From NCBI GenBank assembly GCA_030529225.1, contig JAUMXH010000017.1:1-34822 (forward strand): 34,822 nt of DNA, in the 5' to 3' direction. The position numbers and the translations under genes are program-made. The notes under the pieces were generated by a model. The model saw nothing but the letters and a program-made list of their open reading frames with translations. It made no database searches and had not been told where the DNA came from. Below are positions 8,085 to 15,480 of this stretch, piece by piece. Positions within the stretch are counted from its first letter, which is position 1. Each line of letters starts with the position of its first letter. Source of the DNA: Bacillota bacterium (GTDB lineage: Bacteria > Bacillota > Clostridia > Peptostreptococcales > Acidaminobacteraceae).

Positions 8085-9092
8085 ATGTTCGGACTGAAGT
8101 TTATGAAATTTGAACCAAACGACTATGTGATTTTATACAGAAACGGAATGATTAAAAAACAGGGGAAGGGCCTCAGTTTTTGGTACTACTCTCCCAAAGA
8201 AAGCATCGCGAAGATTCCGACCGCCCTGGTCGACGAACCCTTTATGTTTGAAGAGAGCACCCTCGACTTTCAGATGGTGACCGTTCAGGGAAACGTTTCT
8301 TACAAGATAGAGGAGCCGCTAAAGACGGCTTCGAGCGTGAACTTCACTTTAAGAAACCGGGGAAAGGGCTACTTTGAGAGCCCGGAAGAAAAAATTTCCA
8401 AGAAAATCATCAGCGCCGTGATCGTATCGGCCAACAAGACGATGAGCAAGCGCAATTTGAAGCAAGTGATGCGCATACGGGAAGAAATCAAGGAGGAAAT
8501 CCTGAACGACTTGCAGGCGAGCGAGGAACTCCGTGAGATGGGGCTGGGCATCATGAACCTTTCCATCCTGGCCATCAAGCCGAACGCCGAGACCGCAAAG
8601 GCCCTCGAAGCACAGACCAGAGAGCAAATCCTGAAAGACGCGGACGACGCGATCTATGTGAGAAGGAACTCGTCGATTGAGCAGGAGCGGATCGTCCAGG
8701 AGAACGAGTACAATACGCAGATTGCCATCGAGGAAAAGAAGCGGGAAATCGAGGAGCGCAAGTTGAAGGCAAAGCAGGGCTTGATGAAGCAGGAAAACCT
8801 GCTCAGGGAGGAGCAGGTCCTTGCCGACATCCAAATCGAGGAGAAGAAAAAGGAACTGATGACGCTCTCGGCCGAGCAAATCCGGATACAGGCCGATGCC
8901 AAGGCGTACGAGCTTTCCGCGGCGATGAAGGCGCTCGAAAACACCAATCAGGAGACCCTGCAGGCCCTTGCAAGTGTGGGGATGGATTCCAACAGGCTCA
9001 TCGCGATCGCCTTCCAGGAACTTGCGAAGAAGGCCGGATCAATCGGTCAGCTGAACGTATCTCCGGACTTGCTCTCTGAACTGATGAAGTAG
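8085..9092 (+). CDS. SPFH/band-7 domain coiled-coil protein
   Basis: A 335-residue protein with an SPFH (band 7) domain at about 20-195, then a long charged coiled coil (about 195-275, EEKKREIEERKLKAKQ) and a small C-terminal helical part. Unlike flotillins and most prohibitins it has no N-terminal membrane anchor or signal peptide, so it is either cytoplasmic or bound to the membrane through partners; SPFH proteins form large ring or cage oligomers. AAGGAG precedes the ATG by a good distance, and the gene lies 18 bases after the regulator. Position between an NrtR-type regulator and an NAD-kinase homologue suggests a role tied to NAD or ADP-ribose metabolism, but no activity can be read from the sequence. 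Confidence 0.85.
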   Translation: MFGLKFMKFEPNDYVILYRNGMIKKQGKGLSFWYYSPKESIAKIPTALVDEPFMFEESTLDFQMVTVQGNVSYKIEEPLKTASSVNFTLRNRGKGYFESPEEKISKKIISAVIVSANKTMSKRNLKQVMRIREEIKEEILNDLQASEELREMGLGIMNLSILAIKPNAETAKALEAQTREQILKDADDAIYVRRNSSIEQERIVQENEYNTQIAIEEKKREIEERKLKAKQGLMKQENLLREEQVLADIQIEEKKKELMTLSAEQIRIQADAKAYELSAAMKALENTNQETLQALASVGMDSNRLIAIAFQELAKKAGSIGQLNVSPDLLSELMK

Positions 9093-9123
9093 AGAGGCGA
9101 AGACGCGGAGAAGAAAAAAGCGG

Positions 9124-9164
9124 CGGGCACGGGAGCCTAAAAGAACGGCTCTCGGCTGCGCCCG
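9124..9164 (+). other. Interrupted hairpin between SPFH and NAD-kinase-like genes
   Basis: GGGAGCC (9131-9137) pairs with GGCTCTC (9147-9153, one G-U), and the outer CGGGC (9124-9128) pairs with GCCCG (9160-9164). There is no T-run after it, so it is not a standard terminator. It ends shortly before the weak RBS of the next gene (GTG start at 9181) and might act as an mRNA processing or translation-control structure. Confidence 0.4.
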
Positions 9165-9180
9165 GAAAGGATGTACCAAG

Positions 9181-10128
9181 GTGAACGGAACTACGAATTT
9201 TGTGGTCATCACGCGCGAAACCCAGCTCGAGGAGCTCATAAAAAAATATAACACAAAGGACCAGGCCCGCTTTTACATTACCCACCTGGGCGAGGACTTC
9301 GATTTGTACGAGAGGCAGCACCGAACCTATTACCAAGCCTTGGAAGAGGTCATGCAGGCGCTCGAGAAGCTCGGCAAAATTCAAAGGCTGGATCGCAGTT
9401 ACCTCCCCAACTTCATCTTCGGTGAGGAGGACATTGTGGTCGTCGTCGGGCAGGACGGGCTGGTCGCAAACACGATGAAGTATCTGAATCGGCAGAGCAT
9501 CATCGCGGTCAATCCCGACAAAAGCTTTTGGGACGGCGTCCTCCTTCCGTTTGAGGCGAAGGACTTGAAAAAAATCGTCCCCGAGACGATCAAGGGAAAG
9601 AGGCGGGTCAAAGAGGTCACGATGGCCAAGGCTTCACTGCAGGACGGGCAGGTCCTGTACGCGGTGAACGACCTCTTTATCGGGCCGAAGACCCACAGCT
9701 CGGCAAGGTACAAGCTCCAATTCGGAGAGAGGGCGGAGAGGCAATCTTCGAGCGGCATCATCGTATCCACCGGACTCGGGAGCTCGGGTTGGCTAAAGAG
9801 CATCCTCTGCGGGGCCATCGGCATCAGCTCGCAGGTGGAAGCCCATTCGGCGTCGGTACTCGAGCAAAACGGATTTCTGATGCCGAACCTGACTTGGGAC
9901 AGCAGGGCCTTGATTTTCTCAGTCAGAGAGCCCTTCCCGAGCAAGCACTCGCAAGCGGGCTGCGTGTTTGGGGAAATCCGGGAGGACAAACCCCTGCTGC
10001 TGACTTCGCAGATGCCTGAAAACGGCGTGATTTTCAGCGACGGCGTGGAGAGCGACTTTTTGGTCTTCTCCTCAGGAATGCAGGCGGAAATCGCCATCGC
10101 GGAGCGAAGGGGGCATTTAGTCGTCTAG
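9181..10128 (+). CDS. Divergent NAD-kinase-like protein
   Basis: A 315-residue homologue of ATP-NAD kinase. The signature motifs are present but altered: GQDG (90-93) where NAD kinases have GGDG, NPD (111-113), VND (162-164) for the NE/ND motif, and STGLGSSGW (196-204) for the STGSTAY-like strand. The C-terminal half ends in beta strands as in the family (DGVESDFLVFSSG). It may phosphorylate NAD or a related nucleotide, or have become a sensor. The start is GTG with a weak AAAGG about 11 bases upstream; no better in-frame start is near. It follows the SPFH gene by 88 bases and precedes DUF4299 by 74. The housekeeping NAD kinase should lie elsewhere, since this copy is too unusual to be it; that is inference. 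Confidence 0.75.
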   Translation: MNGTTNFVVITRETQLEELIKKYNTKDQARFYITHLGEDFDLYERQHRTYYQALEEVMQALEKLGKIQRLDRSYLPNFIFGEEDIVVVVGQDGLVANTMKYLNRQSIIAVNPDKSFWDGVLLPFEAKDLKKIVPETIKGKRRVKEVTMAKASLQDGQVLYAVNDLFIGPKTHSSARYKLQFGERAERQSSSGIIVSTGLGSSGWLKSILCGAIGISSQVEAHSASVLEQNGFLMPNLTWDSRALIFSVREPFPSKHSQAGCVFGEIREDKPLLLTSQMPENGVIFSDGVESDFLVFSSGMQAEIAIAERRGHLVV

Positions 10129-10154
10129 GATTTTTTTGCCGGTAAAACGAGAAA

Positions 10155-10170
10155 AAGCGCCGAGGCGCTT
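10155..10170 (+). other. Small perfect hairpin before DUF4299
   Basis: AAGCGCC and GGCGCTT flank two bases (10162-10163), giving a compact stem. No T-run follows, so termination is unlikely; it may be an mRNA stability or processing element within the operon. Confidence 0.35.
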
Positions 10171-10202
10171 CCGACAAACAGGAAAGAGAACAAGGAGGAA
10201 TC

Positions 10203-11168
10203 ATGAGCTTTTCATTTTATGTAAAACACAAGAAGAAATTATTCTTTGACAAGACCCTAAGCATCCGGGAAGTCTTGAGCCTGGTGCCGAATCTGAGTGA
10301 GTTCGGCGCGAGTAAAGAGGATCCGCAACTTAAATGGCAGGAGTTTTTGGACACGAGGATGAAGGAAGGCATCACCCTCCTGCTCGGCATCGACGAGGAG
10401 AGCGCAAGAGGCTTTGAATTGGGGCTCGAAACACTCGATGACGGCAAGCGCTACTACAGGATCAGAGTCTTCACCCCGAGCGGGGAATCCGACTGGAAGC
10501 ACGCCTTTGCCTTCACCAAAGCCCTGGCCAAAACGCTCGGAGAATCGGTGACGACCGAGTACGGCGATGTGCTGAAACCGAGCGAAGTGGACACGATCGA
10601 CTACCGAAACGACATCCTCTTCGGCATCAAGCACCTCTTTGCGCCCATCGACGCCGAGGGGCAGAAAGACGAGGCGAAGGAAATTGACATCATCACTATT
10701 TTCGGACTCTTTAGGCCGGTCGCCATCAATCGGGATATCCAAGAGAAGCTGCTCCGCGCCAAGGACCCGGTGAAGGCCTTCACCGACTTTGTCCTGGACA
10801 TCCAATATTCGGGCATCTATCCGGCCAAGCAGACCTTCTACCGGGAGCCGGACGGAACGATGTTCGGCGCCTACACCCTGATGGAGGAGAGCGACATCGT
10901 GCTTCCGTACAAGCCCTTTGTCGAGTTCGAGCACTTGGGCGCCATCGATCCGAAAGAGGTCAAAACCTGGAAACTCAACATTGTGGGCATCTTTCAAGAA
11001 GACGGGGTCGAAGTCAAGTCGATTGCTGTGGTGGATTACCGTCAGTTTATGGAGCACGTACCCAAAGAGAAATACAGCTTTTTTGACGCCAACTACATTG
11101 AGCTCGACTACCTCAGCAGAGAGGAAATCTACAAGATTCTGGGCGAGATGGGCGTGGCGCACGAGTAA
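10203..11168 (+). CDS. DUF4299 family protein
   Basis: A 321-residue soluble protein. It opens with MSFSFYVKHKKKLFFDKTLS and has the mixed alpha/beta look of the DUF4299 family, which is found in streptococci and clostridia and has no known activity. There is no signal peptide, membrane helix or recognisable catalytic motif. The start has a strong AAGGAGG four bases before the ATG. It is the last gene of the NrtR-SPFH-NAD-kinase-like set and stops one base before the stop of the convergent membrane gene, leaving no room for a terminator between them. The family assignment rests on recall of the N-terminus and overall layout, so it is moderate. Confidence 0.7.
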   Translation: MSFSFYVKHKKKLFFDKTLSIREVLSLVPNLSEFGASKEDPQLKWQEFLDTRMKEGITLLLGIDEESARGFELGLETLDDGKRYYRIRVFTPSGESDWKHAFAFTKALAKTLGESVTTEYGDVLKPSEVDTIDYRNDILFGIKHLFAPIDAEGQKDEAKEIDIITIFGLFRPVAINRDIQEKLLRAKDPVKAFTDFVLDIQYSGIYPAKQTFYREPDGTMFGAYTLMEESDIVLPYKPFVEFEHLGAIDPKEVKTWKLNIVGIFQEDGVEVKSIAVVDYRQFMEHVPKEKYSFFDANYIELDYLSREEIYKILGEMGVAHE

Positions 11169-11169
11169 G

Positions 11170-12249
11170 CTACGAACGCGTATCGGCCTGCGCCTTGGCC
11201 TCCAATCGGTAGAATTTAAGCAGGGTCCAAACCAAGCCCACGCTCAGCGTTATGTGGCCGAGGCCGGAAATGCCGTCCAAGGCCGCCTGTTTGACAAGAC
11301 TTTGCCCCGTCGATACGACTTCGTTGATGCCGATCAAAAGCATGCTCACCAGGGTCAGGGTCAGGCCCGCGGTATAGATGCGGAGGGGTCTTCGGAAGCC
11401 TTGCAACAGGTTCGGCGCGTAGCTTCTTAACAACAAGTAGAGGACCAGGAGGCCGACAAAGCCGAGCACCAGGCTGTGCGCGTGCAGCTTTCCCAAGTGG
11501 CCGGGCGCCTCATACGCATAGAATTTGGTGAATTCCCGGTAAAATACGCCGCCCAAAAGCCCCATGATCAAAAAGGCGAATGAAGATGCCAAAACGTTCT
11601 TTGCCGCAAACGGGCCGGTGAAGAAGCGGAATCCGAGGGTGACAATCAAAAAGTACGCGACGGTCTTCGGCATCATCAGCGCCCCTATCACAGGGTAGCT
11701 GTCGCTGAAGAGGACCACCGGAAGATAAAACAGAAAGCTCAAAAAGATCAGCAAGTCCATATGCTTCAGGCCGGGCTTTTTGCGCGCGCGATAAGACCAA
11801 ACAATCAGCAGGGCTCCGAGGATTGCAAACGGGATATTTCTGTAGATGCCGAAGGCATAATTTTCAGGCATCTGCCCCCACCCGTTCCGCGGGAGCAAGA
11901 TGAGGACGATTCTTGCGAGGGCGAGCCCGTACACCGCGAGGGCCTTCTTCTTGTCGGAATCTCCGCTCTGCACCTTGTAAAAATGGTAGTAGAGCACGTA
12001 GAAGATCGTCATCGTGATGCCGGTGACGAATTTTCCCCAAGAGAGGGCCGCCGCGTGCGCCTCAAAGCCGCCCGGGCTGAGGTGGGAAAGCACCCTCGGA
12101 ATCAGGTGAAAGGCGTCTCCCAAGCCCAGGAGTACCGCCATCACGCCAAAGAGTTTAGCTTCTTTCTTTGCCTCGAGCAAAAGCCGGATTCCCAGGGCAA
12201 TCACGAGCACCAAATAAGAAAGATCAAATAAACTTTCAAACAATTTCAT
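11170..12249 (-). CDS. Polytopic membrane protein with C-terminal DUF2871-like half
   Basis: A 359-residue integral membrane protein with about ten hydrophobic helices. The first 210 residues form one block of six to seven helices. The last 140 (from about 220: LLGGVFYREFTKFYAYEAPG, HLGKLHAHSLVLG) match the DUF2871 pattern, with conserved histidines H251, H256 and H258 at a helix end. DUF2871 proteins usually stand alone at about 130 residues, so this looks like a fusion. The ATG at 12249 has GGAG eight bases upstream and overlaps the TetR stop by four bases (ATGA). A TetR partner and a helix-borne histidine cluster suggest a regulated transport or redox/heme-related role, which is inference. 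Confidence 0.75.
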   Translation of the reverse strand: MKLFESLFDLSYLVLVIALGIRLLLEAKKEAKLFGVMAVLLGLGDAFHLIPRVLSHLSPGGFEAHAAALSWGKFVTGITMTIFYVLYYHFYKVQSGDSDKKKALAVYGLALARIVLILLPRNGWGQMPENYAFGIYRNIPFAILGALLIVWSYRARKKPGLKHMDLLIFLSFLFYLPVVLFSDSYPVIGALMMPKTVAYFLIVTLGFRFFTGPFAAKNVLASSFAFLIMGLLGGVFYREFTKFYAYEAPGHLGKLHAHSLVLGFVGLLVLYLLLRSYAPNLLQGFRRPLRIYTAGLTLTLVSMLLIGINEVVSTGQSLVKQAALDGISGLGHITLSVGLVWTLLKFYRLEAKAQADTRS

Positions 12250-12821
12250 TGTATCACTCCTTCCTTCATCCAGTTCAGATGGGTCTTGTATGTTTCGAGA
12301 AAGACCTCCTTGGTCCACCCGAGTCTAAAATTTCGTTCAATCAGGCTGTGCAGCACGGCCCTGATAAAATAAACCAGTTCGCCGTCGATGCCGAGCTCGC
12401 TGTTTTCCTTGTGGAAAATGCCGTAGCGGTCGCGGTGGCACTTGTTCCAGTTTCGATCCAGATCTTCGTTCCAAGAGAGGTAGCGATTCCTGTAAATCGG
12501 GTACTTCCTTTCATCAAAGATCATCTCCGAGACCTGCGTGCCGAATTCTTCCAGGGAACGCAGAATGTCTCCCGAATGTTCGGCGAAGAGTTTCATAAAG
12601 AGGAGGTGCACGTCGTGGGTTTCGCGATCGAGGATGAAGAAGTAGCTGTCCTCCAGGTCCTCAAAATACTGATAAAAACTGCCTCTTGCAATTTGCAGCC
12701 TGTCTACGATTCCCTTTACGGTCACGTCTTTAAACGGCTTGCTCGTAAACTCGTCGATCAGGACTTTAATAATCGCTTCCTTCTTCCCCTCATCCAGGTT
12801 AAAAAACGTCTCTTTGGGCAT
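12246..12821 (-). CDS. TetR/AcrR family transcriptional regulator
   Basis: A 191-residue repressor. The N-terminal helix-turn-helix (about 30-60: FKDVTVKGIVDRLQIARGSFYQYF) is classic TetR; the rest is a helical ligand-binding domain with no recognisable specificity. AAGGAGGGAGG precedes the ATG. Its stop overlaps the start of the downstream membrane protein, so the two are translationally coupled. A perfect 13-base palindrome lies 24 bases upstream of its start, so it very likely represses its own operon, with the membrane protein as the target function. Confidence 0.92.
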   Translation of the reverse strand: MPKETFFNLDEGKKEAIIKVLIDEFTSKPFKDVTVKGIVDRLQIARGSFYQYFEDLEDSYFFILDRETHDVHLLFMKLFAEHSGDILRSLEEFGTQVSEMIFDERKYPIYRNRYLSWNEDLDRNWNKCHRDRYGIFHKENSELGIDGELVYFIRAVLHSLIERNFRLGWTKEVFLETYKTHLNWMKEGVIQ

Positions 12822-12844
12822 GTCTTCGCTCCTCCCTCCTTGAG

Positions 12845-12857
12845 TGACACTGTGTCA
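12845..12857. promoter_or_regulatory. Palindromic TetR operator
   Basis: TGACAC-T-GTGTCA, a perfect 13-base palindrome, flanked by an outer CTTGA/TCAAG pair at 12840-12844 and 12862-12866. A TTGACA -35-like hexamer reads on the minus strand at 12865-12860 and abuts it; no good -10 follows at 17 bases. The location just upstream of the TetR gene and the TGACAnnnTGTCA form are typical of TetR-family sites. Confidence 0.8.
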
Positions 12858-12906
12858 TTTGTCAAGCGGAACCTGTTTCCTTCTTCAAAAAGTTTGCCCG
12901 TCCCCA

Positions 12907-12935
12907 TAAAAAAAGATGGGGGTTCTTCCCCATCT
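12907..12935 (-). terminator. Rho-independent terminator after the DUF4230 gene
   Basis: On the minus strand AGATGGGG, a six-base loop and CCCCATCT make an 8-bp stem followed directly by a run of seven T. It ends transcripts of the DUF4230 gene and isolates the TetR operon. Confidence 0.85.
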
Positions 12936-12976
12936 CCTCTGTTTTTCTACTCATTTTTTAAATATCAAGGACTGAT

Positions 12977-13579
12977 TTACTTAGACTTTTTTGCATTGAC
13001 AAACTTGATTTTATACTCTTTTTCGACGTCCGGACTGGACAAGAGAAATCCTTGGATGGCATCTCTCGTATTCTTCTTTGTGGTCTCGATGATATCCGAT
13101 TGCATGACCTTCTCTTCCATCACTCCCTTTTGCTCCTTGGAAAAATTGGTATAATCGGAAATCTCGATTGGGTTAAAATACGAAGTTTCTTCATCAAAGA
13201 TCGTCACGCTATCCTCTTTAATCTCATGCGATAGAATCTGAACCTCGGGAAGTCCAATTAAAATTTCTTTGTCTTTGATCTCAACGGTCGCCTTTTCCAA
13301 ATCGATCCCCAAGTAGATGGTTCCATCGTAGGAAACGATAAACGATTTGGTAGTGAGCGGAACCTTCACACCGAAGACCTCGTTATAATTTTCCATCGCT
13401 CCCATATTGGTGTAGTGATACTCCGTCGTAACCAGTTTCTTGACCATCAAAATCCTGTTGGAAATTTGGTCGGCAGTGATTTCCGGCTTGGGTATAGGGT
13501 TTTCTTTCCGCCCGCTGAGAAGCGACGGCCCGAATACCACAAGCAAAATAATAACAACAATTACTATAATTTTTTTCAT
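12977..13579 (-). CDS. DUF4230 domain membrane-anchored protein
   Basis: A 200-residue protein with one N-terminal hydrophobic segment (residues 3-20, IIVIVVIILLVVFGPSLL) and an outside domain of DUF4230 type: ISNRILMVKKLVTTEYHYTN early in the domain, then short beta strands (IYLGIDLEKATVEI, ILIGLPEVQILSHEI). The family is widespread in Firmicutes and Bacteroidetes and has no assigned function. The start has AAGGAGG about ten bases upstream. It is a single-gene unit, with an extended -10 promoter upstream and a strong terminator downstream. Confidence 0.85.
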   Translation of the reverse strand: MKKIIVIVVIILLVVFGPSLLSGRKENPIPKPEITADQISNRILMVKKLVTTEYHYTNMGAMENYNEVFGVKVPLTTKSFIVSYDGTIYLGIDLEKATVEIKDKEILIGLPEVQILSHEIKEDSVTIFDEETSYFNPIEISDYTNFSKEQKGVMEEKVMQSDIIETTKKNTRDAIQGFLLSSPDVEKEYKIKFVNAKKSK

Positions 13580-13664
13580 GAAAGAAAGGCCTCCTTCGCC
13601 CTAATCGCCATCGTTTCATCTCCCCGTTGCCTAAGCGCTTCCGAAACAGCTTGCTATTCTTCCA

Positions 13665-13673
13665 ATTATATCA
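13665..13673 (-). promoter_or_regulatory. Extended -10 promoter for DUF4230
   Basis: Minus strand TGATATAAT, an extended -10 with perfect TATAAT, about 86 bases upstream of the DUF4230 start. The -35 is poor (TATGGA at 17 bases). Confidence 0.55.
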
Positions 13674-13879
13674 TAATTTATCGACATTCCATAAAAATAG
13701 TTTTAAAGTGTTTGAAGGCTTTACAAGCAAAATCGTCCCTTCTAAAAAATCTTTTTCAGGAGCGAAGCCGAGCGCTGCAAGAATCCCTGTAAGCGGGTAT
13801 ATATAGGTTGACGAACTTGAACTATTTGGAGTTTTGTGAGCCCGCGCAGACGGGCAAACCAAGAAATGAGGATGAGACT

Positions 13880-14512
13880 ATGAAGATAGAATTTTTTCAC
13901 GACACGATTTGCAGCTTTTGCTTTCCGATGTCACACAATATGCGCAAGCTCGCGGAGAAGTACCCGGATATAGAAATCGTGCACCGCTCCTTCGCCCTTG
14001 CCTGGGAGCCGGATGACATGGTGAATATGTTCGGCTCGCGGGAGGGAGCGACTGCAAAGATCGTGCCCCACTGGGAAAAAGCCAACCAATACGATGAGCT
14101 CGGCCGCTTCAACACGGACGGCATGCTAAAAACCGAGTTCCTCTTCCCGATCTCAAGAAAGCCCCTGCTTGCCGCAAAGGCTGCCGGCATGGTTGGTGGA
14201 GAAGAGGAATACTGGGATGCCTTTGATGCCATTCAGAACAAACTGTACGTGCAGAACCGAAATATTGAAGAGGACGCCGTGTTGGAAGAGGCGATGAAAG
14301 AGGCGGGCATCGATCCGGACGCCTGGAAGGAGGCCTACCTGTCAGACGCTTGTGAGGAAAAGGTGCTGGAAGACTTTGCCCTCGCGGAGCGATACGATGT
14401 GCGAAGCGTCCCTACCCTGATCGTGGACGGCGAGCGCAAAATATACGGGGCGCTGAACTTGGAGCGCTTGGAACAGGCCTTGTTTGATAAGCCTACCTTA
14501 AACACATTATAG
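13880..14512 (+). CDS. DsbA family oxidoreductase, FrnE-like
   Basis: A 210-residue thioredoxin-fold protein of the DsbA/FrnE group. The active-site CSFC lies at residues 13-16 after the strand IEFFHDTI, a helical insert follows, and the cis-proline loop is VPTLIVDG. There is no signal peptide, so it is cytoplasmic and probably acts as a disulfide isomerase/oxidoreductase, or in glutathione-like conjugate metabolism as related HCCA isomerases do. The start at 13880 is preceded by GAGGATGAG; an upstream extension to 13808 has no RBS and no family similarity. A weak promoter (TTTACA 13720-13725, TAAAAA 13743-13748, 17 apart) may drive it. It is monocistronic, with its own terminator. Confidence 0.9.
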   Translation: MKIEFFHDTICSFCFPMSHNMRKLAEKYPDIEIVHRSFALAWEPDDMVNMFGSREGATAKIVPHWEKANQYDELGRFNTDGMLKTEFLFPISRKPLLAAKAAGMVGGEEEYWDAFDAIQNKLYVQNRNIEEDAVLEEAMKEAGIDPDAWKEAYLSDACEEKVLEDFALAERYDVRSVPTLIVDGERKIYGALNLERLEQALFDKPTLNTL

Positions 14513-14602
14513 GAGCTGAAAGCGGTTTCGATTGTTCTATCGAAGCGATTACGGTAGCGATCTTACGAATGGAACCGGAAACACAAGATTGACAAACAAA
14601 AC

Positions 14603-14633
14603 GGAGGGCAAACGACTTGCCCTCCTTCTCTTT
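14603..14633 (+). terminator. Rho-independent terminator after the DsbA-like gene
   Basis: GGAGGGCAA (14603-14611) pairs perfectly with TTGCCCTCC (14617-14625) around a five-base loop, followed by TTCTCTTT. About 90 bases after the stop codon at 14512. The 160 bases between the two convergent genes hold only this and a 6-bp hairpin (TTCGAT/ATCGAA near 14527-14544). Confidence 0.85.
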
Positions 14634-14672
14634 GCGCCTTCCTCCACCTATGAATATTGTGAAGTTTATTCA

Positions 14673-15476
14673 CTACTTTCTGATATCCCACGGCGCATGT
14701 TTATCAAAAGGTTCTTTCCTACTAAAACTTGCCGACTTGTCGATATGACGAAAGACCTTCTCGATATCTGTATGGAAGCCGCTGTGACCGGTGCAGACAT
14801 ATTGCACGCCGCTCTTTTGCACAATCTTTTTTAGCCTCGCGAGGGAACGCTTGTTCCATTCCGGGTACTGGGTGAAGAAGTCAAAGAAACTGTAACCGCC
14901 CTCGTCGTTGATCGCCAGACAATCTCCGCTGATCAAAACCTTGTCATCCACGATATAACACAGGTGCCCGACCGTATGGCCCGGTATGTGAAAAGCCTGC
15001 ACGCTGATCTCCCCCACCCTGACAATCTCCTGATCATGCAGCTTTCGGTAGCCCTTGTGTAGGGTCACGCAGTTTTTAATCGGCACCCCGAGCCTCTTGA
15101 ATCGGTAAATCGTGCGATTCAAATAGGCTTCCTCCTCGGCTCCCAGGTATACCTTGGCGCCAGGAAAGATGTTCTTGCCGCAGACATCGATCCCGCCGCA
15201 GTGATCGACATCCGAGTGCGTGATAAAGAGGTGTTGAATCTTGCTTGGGTGCAGACCGATTTTGCGAAACTCTTCGTCCTGGCCCGGAAAATTCAGGTGG
15301 CCGGCATCGAAGGCGATGGTCGTTTCCCCCTTACTGTAGAACCAGAGGTTGACATCGTGCTGGCGAATACAACGGATGCCGCCTTCCAACACGCCGGTCT
15401 CCGCCGGATTGCAAGATTTTGTCCCCTTCATCAGGTGGGGTTTTACTGTTTTATCAAAAAAATACATCAGTTTCAT
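14673..15476 (-). CDS. Metallo-beta-lactamase-fold hydrolase
   Basis: A 267-residue MBL-fold protein. Zinc ligands are visible: THSDVDHCGG (H87, D89, D91, H92, with the usual second histidine replaced by D89), HIPGHTVGH, GDCL and a late TGHSG. No signal peptide. It resembles the broad group of small MBL hydrolases (glyoxalase II or lactonase types), and no substrate can be assigned. AGGAGG upstream of the ATG lies inside the end of the SNF2 gene, four bases away, so both are cotranscribed. The pairing with a helicase invites a nucleic-acid role, but the nuclease-type extra domains (beta-CASP) are absent. Confidence 0.88.
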   Translation of the reverse strand: MKLMYFFDKTVKPHLMKGTKSCNPAETGVLEGGIRCIRQHDVNLWFYSKGETTIAFDAGHLNFPGQDEEFRKIGLHPSKIQHLFITHSDVDHCGGIDVCGKNIFPGAKVYLGAEEEAYLNRTIYRFKRLGVPIKNCVTLHKGYRKLHDQEIVRVGEISVQAFHIPGHTVGHLCYIVDDKVLISGDCLAINDEGGYSFFDFFTQYPEWNKRSLARLKKIVQKSGVQYVCTGHSGFHTDIEKVFRHIDKSASFSRKEPFDKHAPWDIRK

Positions 15477-15480
15477 AGGA

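Noticed and set aside
9124..9164. Terminator between SPFH and NAD-kinase-like genes
   Set aside because: The hairpin has no T-run and the stem is interrupted; kept only as a structure.
13835..13860. GCCCG/CGGGC hairpin before the DsbA-like gene as a riboswitch or attenuator
   Set aside because: Five base pairs only, no conserved riboswitch core and no T-run.
14532..14834. Plus-strand frame after the DsbA-like gene
   Set aside because: It crosses the DsbA terminator and overlaps the MBL hydrolase coding end; no RBS and no protein-like composition.
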